A DNA stretch of 64,000 nt from Pseudomonadota bacterium. Lineage in GTDB: Bacteria; Pseudomonadota; Gammaproteobacteria; Burkholderiales; Burkholderiaceae_C. How positions within the stretch are numbered: position 1 is the first letter of the stretch; each line of letters opens with the position of its first letter. The position numbers and the translations under genes were made by a program. Where the stretch lies: the NCBI GenBank assembly GCA_021815805.1, contig JAKAZQ010000009.1, forward strand, positions 16,850-80,849, read 5' to 3'. Of the stretch, positions 43,248 to 51,082 are shown one piece after another. The notes beneath the pieces are model-generated. The model ran no database searches. It was not told the DNA's origin and saw only the letters and a list, made by a program, of their open reading frames with translations.

Positions 43248-43611
43248 CGCGTGCTCTCCTGACGCTCCGGGCGGGAGTCCTGCGGACTCCTTGCACGATC
43301 CGTGCCACGCTCCTGCGCCGGGAGACGCTGCGCCGCTTGCTGGAAACGCTGCTTCCAGCCCGGGGCTCGGCACTGGTAAGCGTCGTGGCAGTGCGCGGGC
43401 TGCGGCGCTGCCCCGCACCAAGGTGGTGCGCGGTGGCAGCGCCCGGGACGCAGCGGGCCCGGCCGCGCGCATGGCGCGACGGCGTGCGGCTGCGGCGCGG
43501 TGTCGGCCGGCACGCGCGGGCGGCCCGGTCCGCATGCGCCGGCGCAGATCCTGAAGGATTCGCGCGGCTGTAGTAAGGTGCCCGCAGCATTCCCGCCGAG
43601 GCCCGCACCCC
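43248..43611 (-). promoter_or_regulatory. Hairpin-rich leader of the nickel permease gene
   Basis: This 364-base non-coding stretch separates the permease from the divergent TPR gene. Five hairpins follow one another: GGAGTCC/GGACTCC (43274-43290), GCACG/CGTGC (43293-43305), GCTGGAA/TTCCAGC (43339-43359), GCACTG/CAGTGC (43370-43394) and a large one with arms GGCGCTGCC and GGCAGCGCC (43404-43443) around an inner CGCACC/GGTGCG stem. Read as minus-strand RNA they form a structured leader that could be a metal- or cofactor-sensing element. I could not match it to the known cobalamin or NiCo riboswitch cores. Confidence 0.45.
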
Positions 43612-44073
43612 ATGCCCACTGCCACCCGCCCACAGTTCCTGTTGCTCCTGCTGCTGCTCGTCGGCGCGGCCGCGGGCCTGCACGCCGCGCACGCGGCAAG
43701 CCTCGACGAGGTGGCCGGCCTGCTGCGCGCCGGGCGGCTGACGCAGGCCGACCACGCGGTGTCCCAGGTGCTGGCGGCACAGCCCGATTCGGCGCGCGCC
43801 CATTACCTGGATGCCCGCCTGCTCGCCAAGGAGGGCAAATGGCCACTCGCCGAGCAGGAACTCGAGCGCGCGCGCCGCCTCGATCCCAAGCTGGACTTCG
43901 CGCCGGCCGCGCAGGTGCAGGCGCTGGCCGGCGAGGTGATCCGGCATCGCTGGAAGAACCCCTCGGGCCTCGCCGGCTACGGCCAGGCGGCGCTGGCCGG
44001 ACTGTTCCTGCTGGTGTCGGGGTACCTGATCTTCGGCGTGCTGCGCGGGCGCCGGCAGCCGCCGAAGACCTGA
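43612..44073 (+). CDS. Small TPR-like protein with signal peptide and C-terminal membrane helix
   Basis: The 153-residue product starts with a hydrophobic signal (FLLLLLLLVGAAAGLHAAHA), followed by helices resembling one and a half tetratricopeptide units (AGLLRAGRLTQADHAVSQVL and YLDARLLAKEGKWPLAEQEL at about residues 36-90). A membrane helix at about 125-143 precedes a short basic tail. It is probably a periplasmic protein tethered to the inner membrane that binds other proteins. The partner is unknown. Confidence 0.65.
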   Translation: MPTATRPQFLLLLLLLVGAAAGLHAAHAASLDEVAGLLRAGRLTQADHAVSQVLAAQPDSARAHYLDARLLAKEGKWPLAEQELERARRLDPKLDFAPAAQVQALAGEVIRHRWKNPSGLAGYGQAALAGLFLLVSGYLIFGVLRGRRQPPKT

Positions 44074-44086
44074 GGCGGGCGGCGCC

Positions 44087-44941
44087 TCAGGCTCGCGCGC
44101 CCACGCGGCTGCCCCACCACGCGGCGCCGACGATCATCAGCGTGGCCAGCACGATCGACGCGTCCGGGCGCTGGCGTCGCACCAGCATGAGCAGCGCCGT
44201 GGACAGCAGCGGCGTGAGAAAGGCCAGCAGGCCGATGCGTCGCGGGTCGCCGCGCTTGAGCGCGGCGTCCCACAGGAAGAACGCTCCGCCCAGCGGGCCC
44301 AGCCCGAGCAGCGCGATGAGCCCCCATTGGGCCGCGGACAGGTGGGTCGGCGCTTCCAGCAGCACATGGCACAGCAGCGCGAGCACGCCGGCGATGGCGG
44401 CGAACCCCCCCACCGCCGCAGTGGGAAAGGGCGGCAGGCGGCGGGTCATCAGCGAATAGCCGGCCCAGATCAGCGCCGAGCCGAACGCGAACAGATAGCC
44501 CCAGTGGAACCCGGCATGCAGCGCCGGCGCCGCGGGGGCGCGGCCGAGCATGGCGACGCAGGCGCCCGCGAATCCGAGCAGGGCCGCCGCGACATGCCCG
44601 ATGCGCACGCGCATGCCTGGCAGGAACCAGGGCGCCAGCACGACCATGCCGAGCGGCCACAGGTAGTTCACCAGGTTGGCCTGCACCGGAGGCGCCAGGC
44701 GCAGCGCCATGAACAGCAGGAAATGGAACCCGAACAGCCCGCCCACCCCGACCGCCAGGGTCGGCGCGGGCACGCGCCAGCGACGCAGGTCGAAGCCCGA
44801 CAGCGGCAGCGCGATCAGGCTGCCGACGAGCAGGCCGCTGCCGGTGAGCAGGAACGGCGGGACGCTGGCCAGCGCGACGCCGAGGGTGGCCAGCGAACCC
44901 CACAGCGCGATGGCGGCGAGCGCGAGCAGATCGGGACTCAT
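44087..44941 (-). CDS. EamA/DMT-superfamily transporter
   Basis: The 284-residue protein has ten hydrophobic helices in two EamA repeats; the first begins LLALAAIALWGSLATLGVAL and the second HWGYLFAFGSALIWAGYSLM near residue 145. Such proteins export amino acids or metabolites. It resembles the aromatic amino acid exporter YddG subgroup in overall pattern, but that is a weak guess. The start at 44941 gives the usual N-terminus. It stands alone between a TPR gene and gcdH. Confidence 0.8.
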   Translation of the reverse strand: MSPDLLALAAIALWGSLATLGVALASVPPFLLTGSGLLVGSLIALPLSGFDLRRWRVPAPTLAVGVGGLFGFHFLLFMALRLAPPVQANLVNYLWPLGMVVLAPWFLPGMRVRIGHVAAALLGFAGACVAMLGRAPAAPALHAGFHWGYLFAFGSALIWAGYSLMTRRLPPFPTAAVGGFAAIAGVLALLCHVLLEAPTHLSAAQWGLIALLGLGPLGGAFFLWDAALKRGDPRRIGLLAFLTPLLSTALLMLVRRQRPDASIVLATLMIVGAAWWGSRVGARA

Positions 44942-45122
44942 GCGCGACACCACGCGGCGGCAGGGAGCATCATGATGCCTGGCAGGTCTTCGGGGATGGG
45001 TCGAGGCGGCCTGCATGGTACGGCAAGCCGCGGCGCCTGCGCGTTGCGCACCGCCGTTCTGGGGAACAATGGCGGACATCGCGCGCGGCCGCGCGGCCCG
45101 CGCCAGGTCCTGTGGAGCCCCC

Positions 45123-46304
45123 ATGAGCCAACCCCGCCTTGACTGGAACGACCCCCTGCTGCTGGAGCAGCAACTCAGCGATACCGAACGCATGGTGCGC
45201 GACAGCGCGCGCACCTATTGCGAGCAGCGACTGGCGCCGCGTGTGCTCGAGGCGTTTCGCCACGAACGCGTCGAGCGCGAGATCTTCCGCGAGATGGGCG
45301 CGCTCGGCCTGCTCGGCCCGACCATCGCCGAGAGCTACGGCGGCGCCGGGCTGAACTACGTGTGCTACGGCCTGGTGGCGCGCGAGGTCGAGCGCATCGA
45401 CTCCGGCTACCGCTCGATGATGAGCGTGCAGAGCTCGCTGGTCATGGTGCCCATCGAGACCTTCGGCACCGAGGCGCAGAAGCGCCGCTACCTGCCGCGC
45501 CTGGCCAGCGGCGAGTGGGTCGGCTGCTTCGGCCTGACCGAGCCCGATCACGGCTCCGACCCCGGCGGCATGAGCACGCGCGCGCGCAAGGTGGCGGGAG
45601 GCTACTCGCTCAGCGGCAGCAAGACCTGGATCACCAACAGCCCGATCGCCGACGTGTTCGTGGTGTGGGCCAAGGACGACGAGCAGCAGATCCGCGGCTT
45701 CGTGCTCGAACGCGGCAGCAAGGGCCTGTCGACGCCGGCGATCCACGGCAAGGTCGGATTGCGCACCTCGATCACCGGGCAGATCGTGATGGACGAGGTG
45801 TTCTGCCCCGAGGACAACGCCTTCCCCGAGGTGCGCGGGCTGAAGGGCCCGTTCACCTGCCTGAACAGCGCGCGCTACGGCATCGCCTGGGGCGCGCTGG
45901 GCGCCGCCGAGTGGTGCTTCGAGACGGCGCGGCGCTACACGCTGGAGCGCCGGCAGTTCGGGCGCCCGCTGGCGGCGAACCAGCTGGTGCAGAAAAAGCT
46001 CGCCGACATGCTGGCCGAGATCGGCCTCGGGCTGCAGGCCTGCCTGCGCGTCGGGCGCATGAAGGACGAGGGCACGGCGTCGCCCGAGCTGACCTCGATC
46101 ATCAAGCGCAACTCCTGCGGCAAGGCGCTGGACATCGCGCGCACCGCCCGCGACATGCTCGGCGGCAACGGGATCTCCGACGAATTCGGCATCGCACGCC
46201 ACCTGGTCAACCTGGAGGTGGTCAACACCTACGAGGGCACCCACGACATCCACGCGCTGATCCTCGGGCGCGCGATCACCGGCATCGCGGCGTTCGGCGC
46301 CTGA
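45123..46304 (+). CDS. gcdH: Glutaryl-CoA dehydrogenase
   Basis: The 393-residue acyl-CoA dehydrogenase has [13 protein letters not shown] near residue 138, the [13 protein letters not shown] segment whose arginine contacts the glutaryl carboxylate, and [20 protein letters not shown] near 370-390 containing the catalytic glutamate. These features set GcdH apart from other acyl-CoA dehydrogenases. It oxidises and decarboxylates glutaryl-CoA to crotonyl-CoA in lysine, tryptophan and benzoate catabolism. A broken LysR gene directly downstream is probably the remnant of its regulator. Confidence 0.92.
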   Translation: MSQPRLDWNDPLLLEQQLSDTERMVRDSARTYCEQRLAPRVLEAFRHERVEREIFREMGALGLLGPTIAESYGGAGLNYVCYGLVAREVERIDSGYRSMMSVQSSLVMVPIETFGTEAQKRRYLPRLASGEWVGCFGLTEPDHGSDPGGMSTRARKVAGGYSLSGSKTWITNSPIADVFVVWAKDDEQQIRGFVLERGSKGLSTPAIHGKVGLRTSITGQIVMDEVFCPEDNAFPEVRGLKGPFTCLNSARYGIAWGALGAAEWCFETARRYTLERRQFGRPLAANQLVQKKLADMLAEIGLGLQACLRVGRMKDEGTASPELTSIIKRNSCGKALDIARTARDMLGGNGISDEFGIARHLVNLEVVNTYEGTHDIHALILGRAITGIAAFGA

Positions 46305-46360
46305 GCCCGCGGGCGCCGCCGCGCAGCGCGGCGGTCGGGTGGGTTCACGCCGCGGCCAGC

Positions 46361-46567
46361 GCCATGGCGCCGGCCGCGGTGCTGGAGCTGCGCGACGGAG
46401 GCTGCGACCTGGTGATCTCGCCGCACCCGCCGCAGGCCGCCGTTCGACTGCCCGGCCATGCCCATGTCCATGCTGTGGCACCTGCGCCAGCAGCACGATC
46501 CGGCGCATGCCTGGCTGCGCGAGCAACTGCTCGGCACGGTCGCCGAGGTGCTCGCCGACTGGGGCGC
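46361..46567 (+). pseudogene. LysR-family regulator remnant (C-terminal part, frameshifted)
   Basis: Two pieces of a LysR effector domain lie head to tail in different frames. The first (frame of 46382) reads GGCDLVISPHPPQ, the typical low-activity site strand; the second (frame of 46443) reads FDCPAMPMSMLWHLRQQHDP and continues AHAWLREQL to ADW. The shift happens at about 46433-46443. There is no N-terminal helix-turn-helix upstream, because gcdH ends only 57 bases earlier, and the reading frame has no stop before it runs antisense into the convergent methyltransferase. It is most simply a decayed gcdR-like regulator. Confidence 0.7.
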
Positions 46568-47182
46568 TCAGGCGGCCAGGCTCTGCGGGTATTCGGCGCT
46601 GAAGCGAAAGGCCTCGACCCGCGCCGGAGGGATGTTTCGCCAGACCACGCGCGCCTGCTCGCGCGCATAGCCCTGCGCCATGCCGTCGTAGCTGCGGCGC
46701 AGCGCGTAGCTGAACTGGATGAACACGGTTCCCGGACTCGACACCGCGGAGATCTGGTCCAGAATGCGTCGAACGTCAGCCGCCGGCAGGCTGCGCAGCG
46801 GCAGGCTGGAAACGATGGCGCGCACGCGCTTGTGGCGCAGCGCCTCGAACCCCGCGAGCTGCGCGGCATCGCCGCGGATCAGGCACACCGCCGGAAAGCG
46901 CTCGGCAAGCTGGCGCGCCAGCGCCTCGGAACGCTCGACCAGCACCAGGTCGCGCGGCGCGACGCCGCGCCGCAGCAGCGCCGCGGTGACGGCTCCGCCG
47001 CCCGGTCCGAGTTCGACCACCAGCCCCCTGCCGTGCGGCACGAGGCTGGCGATGGAGCGGCAAAGCACCGGGGAGCTCGGGCACACCGCCCCGATCTGCC
47101 GCGGATGGCGAAGGAATTCCCGCATGAATTGCCAATAGCCCGCGCTCGCCGCGGCATGGCGCCTCCTCCCTGCGTTTTCCAT
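46568..47182 (-). CDS. SAM-dependent methyltransferase, PmtA-like
   Basis: The 204-residue protein has the PmtA/rRNA dimethylase-like pattern: FLRHPRQIGAVCPSSPVL near residues 23-40, motif I VVELGPGGGAVT near 56-67, the acidic loop LVLVERSEAL near 80 and SSLPLRSLP near 120. The FLRxPxxxGAxxPSS start is typical of the phosphatidylethanolamine N-methyltransferase group, although many relatives of unknown substrate share it. It converges on the LysR remnant. The start at 47182 is chosen for family length; no strong ribosome site is seen. Confidence 0.7.
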   Translation of the reverse strand: MENAGRRRHAAASAGYWQFMREFLRHPRQIGAVCPSSPVLCRSIASLVPHGRGLVVELGPGGGAVTAALLRRGVAPRDLVLVERSEALARQLAERFPAVCLIRGDAAQLAGFEALRHKRVRAIVSSLPLRSLPAADVRRILDQISAVSSPGTVFIQFSYALRRSYDGMAQGYAREQARVVWRNIPPARVEAFRFSAEYPQSLAA

Positions 47183-47662
47183 GGCTGTTCTGTGCCTTGC
47201 TGGTATGCCCCCGGCGGGTGCGTGTGCGTCAGGTGCGCCGCGGCGTTCGCCGAGGCGGCGGCAACGTCTGTGCCGCGCCCAGGAGAATAACTGGACTGCG
47301 GCGTCGGCCGGCCACATTATGGGCCGCATGACGAATGTCCTGTCCCGCAAATACCTGTGCTTTCGCTGAGGCGTATCGGAACGCAGGCAGGCCGCGGGTA
47401 CGCGGCCCTTGCCGCCCGTGCGCAAGGGGGCCTGGCGTCCGGTCTGAATCCCTTGCGCCCGGCGGCCGATCGCTCGCGCAGGCCCCCGCACGAAATGCCA
47501 GGCATTCGCGGGACAGGACACGGGTACCCCGGCGGGCCCGCCCGATCGGATGCGCCAGCGCTGCTCCCTACCATTCAGGCGCAAAAAGCTACCGCTCGTC
47601 GGGAAATCTTGCAATGGCTTTTCGGGGTCTCCAGAATTTCCAGACCAAGGAGCAAGCCGAGC
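47183..47662. other. 480-base intergenic region before the pilin operon
   Basis: No credible gene was found here. It contains an inverted-repeat element (47336-47520), an AT-richer patch just before pilE with the ribosome site AAGGAG, and probably the promoters of both the methyltransferase (minus) and the pilin operon (plus). I found no correctly spaced sigma-54 promoter before pilE. Confidence 0.7.
47336..47520 (+). repeat. Interspersed inverted-repeat element, copy 2 (MITE-like)
   Basis: The element has perfect 13-base inverted ends, TGTCCTGTCCCGC and GCGGGACAGGACA, extended imperfectly to about 30 bases (47336-47365 against 47491-47520). Its left part (47336-47388) matches the minus strand of 17841-17893. 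The 185-base body has no coding potential. No target duplication is evident at the ends. It could be a miniature transposon relic or a structured regulatory repeat. Confidence 0.6.
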
Positions 47663-48139
47663 ATGAAAAAGACGGGTGGGTTCACGCTGATCGAACTGAT
47701 GATCGTGGTCGCGATCGTGGCGATTCTCGCCGCCATCGCGCTGCCTGCGTACAACAACTACGTGGCCCGCAGCAAGCTCGCCGAGGCCTACTCCGAGCTG
47801 TCGGGCCTGAGCCTGTCGATGCAGCAGTATTACCAGGACAATCGCAGCTACAAGGACGTCACGAGCTCGTCCAGCCCCGATCCGTGGCCCTGCGCCAGCG
47901 GCAATCTCGGCGCCGGGCAGTATTTCAGCTACACCTGCTCGCCCAGCGGAATCGGTGCGCCGACCACCACCACCTTCACCGCGGAGGCCATCGCCACCTC
48001 TCCCGACCTGACCACCGGGGGTTCGGCCCTGATGCTGAGCATCAACCAGGACGGCACCAAGAGCACGCCGCAGGTACCCAGCGGCTGGACTGCTCCGAGT
48101 TCGAACTGCTGGGTGCACGACCAGAGTGGAGCTTGCTGA
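47663..48139 (+). CDS. pilE: Type IV pilin PilE
   Basis: The 158-residue prepilin has a short leader KKTGG and the cleavage site before [20 protein letters not shown], with glutamate 5 of the mature protein. The globular part has two cysteines near the C-terminus ([10 protein letters not shown]) forming the D-loop disulfide. It is processed by PilD and assembled into pili. It leads the operon, with AAGGAG before the ATG. In most Burkholderiales pilE-type genes follow pilY1, so its first place is a variation. Confidence 0.88.
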   Translation: MKKTGGFTLIELMIVVAIVAILAAIALPAYNNYVARSKLAEAYSELSGLSLSMQQYYQDNRSYKDVTSSSSPDPWPCASGNLGAGQYFSYTCSPSGIGAPTTTTFTAEAIATSPDLTTGGSALMLSINQDGTKSTPQVPSGWTAPSSNCWVHDQSGAC

Positions 48140-48140
48140 C

Positions 48141-48656
48141 ATGCGGCGGCCGCACGCCCGGGGATTCACGCTGATCGAGCTGCTGGTCACCATCGCGATC
48201 GCGGTGCTGCTGGGCCTGGTGGCGGTTCCCGATCTGGTGAGCATGATGGACTCGGGCAAGACCTCGGTGCTGGTCAACCAGTTCCCGCAGGACGTGGCGT
48301 GGGCGCGCAACCAGGCGGTGGCCGGGCAGTCGACGGTGTCGATCGCGCTGAGCGACAACGGCTGCAACTGGAGCACCTCGGTGGTCTCGGCCGACGGCAC
48401 CAGCAACCCGGCCGACGCCGAGCACTCGATGAGCAGCACGCAGTTCACGTCGGACTATCCGGGCGTCAGCTGCAGCATCAGCGGGGCGCCGGTCAGCGGC
48501 ACGCTGGCCTTCGACAGCCAGGGCTTCATCACCGACGGCGCGGGCGGCAACCCGGTGTCGCCGACCATCGTGCTGCAGGACGCCCATGGTCAGTCGTGGA
48601 CCCTGCAGGTGCTGGCCTCCGGAAGCGTGCTGGTCAACGCCAACACCGCATCATGA
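48141..48656 (+). CDS. fimT: Minor pilin FimT/GspH
   Basis: The 171-residue prepilin starts MRRPHARG then FTLIELLVTIAIAVLLGLVA, with glutamate 5. Downstream are the GspH/FimT features, including WARNQAVAGQSTVSIALSDNG near residue 53. It begins one base after the pilE stop. FimT-type minor pilins help prime the pilus and in some bacteria bind DNA for uptake. A four-base overlap couples it to pilV. Confidence 0.87.
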   Translation: MRRPHARGFTLIELLVTIAIAVLLGLVAVPDLVSMMDSGKTSVLVNQFPQDVAWARNQAVAGQSTVSIALSDNGCNWSTSVVSADGTSNPADAEHSMSSTQFTSDYPGVSCSISGAPVSGTLAFDSQGFITDGAGGNPVSPTIVLQDAHGQSWTLQVLASGSVLVNANTAS

Positions 48657-49165
48657 AACACCGATCGCTGCGGCGCGCGGCGCGCCAGGCCGGAATCTCG
48701 CTGATCAGCGTGCTGGTCGCGATCCTGGTGTTCGCGCTGGGCACGCTGAGCCTGGCCTCCATCTATTCGCTGGCGGTTCCAAGCCTCAGCGTGAACGAGC
48801 AGGCGTTGGACACGGCGGCCTTCGGCAACCAGTTCTGGGGGCTGCTGCAAGCCAACCCGACGGTGATCAGCAGCATCTTCGGCTCGTCCACGCCGTCCAC
48901 CGGCAGCAGCGTGACCTACACCGCGGCAAACTACACGAACGCGCCGAGCCTGCTGCAGCCGTGGCTGGGCAACCTGTTCAACAACTCGGGCACGCTGCTG
49001 CCGAACGCCAGCGTGACCATCACCGCCGGCCAGACCGCCGACGGGACGAGTTGCAGCGCGGCGAGCCCGACCAGCACGCTGTGCGGCATCACCATGAGCC
49101 TGGCGTGGAAGCCCGTGGGCAGCGCGACCCGCACGCAGAACTACAGCTACCAGATCGGATTCTGA
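48653..49165 (+). CDS. pilV: Minor pilin PilV
   Basis: The 170-residue protein has an N-terminal prepilin segment: a basic leader ending QAG, then ISLISVLVAILVFALGTLSL. The mature position 5 is serine instead of the usual glutamate, and position 1 is isoleucine. The gene order (after fimT, before pilW) and overall pattern support PilV. It is part of the tip complex with PilW, PilX and PilY1. Confidence 0.82.
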   Translation: MKHRSLRRAARQAGISLISVLVAILVFALGTLSLASIYSLAVPSLSVNEQALDTAAFGNQFWGLLQANPTVISSIFGSSTPSTGSSVTYTAANYTNAPSLLQPWLGNLFNNSGTLLPNASVTITAGQTADGTSCSAASPTSTLCGITMSLAWKPVGSATRTQNYSYQIGF

Positions 49166-49166
49166 C

Positions 49167-50486
49167 ATGGCCCTGCACGCCGCACAGGCCGCCGACCACC
49201 CCCACGCCGCGCGCCAGCGCGGGTTCAGCCTGGTGGAGTTGCTGGTCGCGCTGGTCGCCGGTCTCATCTTCTCGATTTCCGTCCTGCTCGTACAGGCGGC
49301 GCTGACGCGCCAGAACGTGCAGATGTCCGACACCCTGCAGCGGGACAACCAGGCGCGCGCCGCGCTGGACCTGCTGACCCGCGACATCAGCAATGCGGGC
49401 TTCATGCTGGGCGGCGCACAGGCGCCCTGCGACACGCTGCTGGCCTACGACTCGGGCATGCCGGTGAGTCTGTCGAGCGGCTTTTCCGAGACCCCGGTGA
49501 GCGCCACTGCGCAACCCACCGCGCTGCCCACCAGCAGCGCCAGCAGCGCCGCGGCGTACCCGACGATCCTGCCGATGCCCGGCTACCCGACATCGGCGCA
49601 ATACACCGATCTCGTCCAGATCACCGCGGCGACCACCGCATTGCAGCCCGCCAGCTCCGGCACCGCCAACGCCTACGTGGTGCGGAACTCGACCACCCAG
49701 TCGCAAAACGGCCAGGGCGCGCTGAACAGCAGTGTCCTGCCGCTGGGCTCCACCGCCGGGATCTCGGTGGGCGACACGCTGCTGCTGCGCATGCCGCTGA
49801 ACGGCAAGCTGGCATGCTTTCGCGTGCCGGTCAGCGATGTCGGGCCGAGCACCTCGCCGTCGTCGACCTTCATCGACAGCAAGAACACCCAGCTGTTCCC
49901 GAGCCAGGCCTACAGCGCCTTCGACTCGCTGCTGGTGTCGGCCGGGCTGCTGCCCGCCGGCGGGGCGCTGAGCAATGCCGACTTCACCCAGTCGCGGCTC
50001 ACCGATCTCGGCCCGGCGAGCGCGGGAAACCTGCAGAGCGTGCTGTACTACGTCGGCCAGGCGACCTATGCGAACGCCGGCAATGTCAGCTTCCCGATGC
50101 TCATGCGCGTGGTCGTGAACGCGCAGAACGACGCGGTGATCTCGGCCAGTCCGGTGGCCGCCGGGGTGGTCAGCCTGCAGGTGCTGTTCGGTGTCGACGA
50201 GAGCAACAGCGGCAGCGTGGATCACTACCTGACGTGGGCCGACGTGGTCGCCGGCAACTACCAGTCGGCGGTGCGCAGCGTGCTGTTCGCGGTGGTCACG
50301 CGCACCCTGCACCCCGATCCGAAGTACACCGCGCCCGCCAGCATCGTCATCCCGAGCCCGAAGGACAACGGCGGCGCCGGCCCGGACGGCTTCACCGATT
50401 ACGCGGTGCCGGGCAGTGCCGCGAATTTCCGCTACTCGGTGCTCGAGTCCGAAGTCGCCATCCGCAATTCACTATGGCCTCATTGA
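49167..50486 (+). CDS. pilW: Minor pilin PilW
   Basis: The 439-residue protein has a 19-residue leader, then FSLVELLVALVAGLIFSISV with glutamate 5, followed by RDNQARAALDLLTRDISNAGF near residue 53, the PilW pattern. The large globular part is Ser/Thr/Ala-rich and longer than typical PilW proteins of about 250-350 residues. It begins one base after pilV and overlaps pilX by 13 bases. Confidence 0.87.
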   Translation: MALHAAQAADHPHAARQRGFSLVELLVALVAGLIFSISVLLVQAALTRQNVQMSDTLQRDNQARAALDLLTRDISNAGFMLGGAQAPCDTLLAYDSGMPVSLSSGFSETPVSATAQPTALPTSSASSAAAYPTILPMPGYPTSAQYTDLVQITAATTALQPASSGTANAYVVRNSTTQSQNGQGALNSSVLPLGSTAGISVGDTLLLRMPLNGKLACFRVPVSDVGPSTSPSSTFIDSKNTQLFPSQAYSAFDSLLVSAGLLPAGGALSNADFTQSRLTDLGPASAGNLQSVLYYVGQATYANAGNVSFPMLMRVVVNAQNDAVISASPVAAGVVSLQVLFGVDESNSGSVDHYLTWADVVAGNYQSAVRSVLFAVVTRTLHPDPKYTAPASIVIPSPKDNGGAGPDGFTDYAVPGSAANFRYSVLESEVAIRNSLWPH

Positions 50487-51067
50487 CCGTTTCGCGCCGG
50501 GCGCGGCCCCGGCAACAGGGCTATGTGCTGCTGCTCAGCCTGCTGTCGCTGCTGGTGCTGCTGTTCGGCGTGCTGTTCACCATGCGCGGCACGCTGCTGC
50601 AGACCGTGATCACCGGCAACACGCTGCAGCGCCAGAAGGACGTGCAGGCCAGCGACCTGGTGCTGCGCAAGGTGCAGCAGGTGATCATCAACACCGTGCA
50701 GGGCGCCGGCAACGTGCCGCTGGAAGTGGCGGCCAGCGGCAAGCCCTGGTTCTACGTGCCCAACGCGTCGAGCACGGCCTGGACGGTGCCAGGCTCCAGC
50801 GCGGCCGCGACCTACTGGTCGGCGACCAGCGCATCCGGCTGCTACGCCAACAAGACCTGCGACACCATCAGCGACATGGACTCCAGTGTCAGCGGCTACG
50901 ACGCGCTGGTGACGGTGGTGCCGACCAACCTGCCGGTCAACCCCTACAGCTGCCAGACGAGTTCCTACATCGCAAGCTACTACGACATCTTCATCCACAC
51001 CGTCGAGGCCAACGGCAGCACCGGTGCGTCCACGGAGACGGTGTTCAAACTGTGCACCCCGAACTGA
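50474..51067 (+). CDS. pilX: Minor pilin PilX
   Basis: The 197-residue protein has the PilX-type N-terminus: RPRQQG then YVLLLSLLSLLVLLFGVLF, with no glutamate 5, as is usual for Pseudomonas-type PilX, followed by the VITGNTLQRQKDVQASDLVLR helix. Four cysteines occur in the globular part. It overlaps the pilW stop and is followed 15 bases later by pilY1. Confidence 0.84.
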   Translation: MASLTVSRRARPRQQGYVLLLSLLSLLVLLFGVLFTMRGTLLQTVITGNTLQRQKDVQASDLVLRKVQQVIINTVQGAGNVPLEVAASGKPWFYVPNASSTAWTVPGSSAAATYWSATSASGCYANKTCDTISDMDSSVSGYDALVTVVPTNLPVNPYSCQTSSYIASYYDIFIHTVEANGSTGASTETVFKLCTPN

Positions 51068-51082
51068 TGGGGGAGAACCGCC

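Noticed and set aside
43248..43611. Cobalamin riboswitch before the nickel permease
   Set aside because: A fragment GCCGGGAGAC on the plus strand resembles a B12 box but is on the wrong strand and at the wrong distance, and the conserved core of the minus strand is missing.
47583..47640. Sigma-54 promoter before pilE
   Set aside because: GG and TTGCA-like bases occur, but the GG to GC spacing is eight bases rather than ten, so it does not fit the -24/-12 rule.
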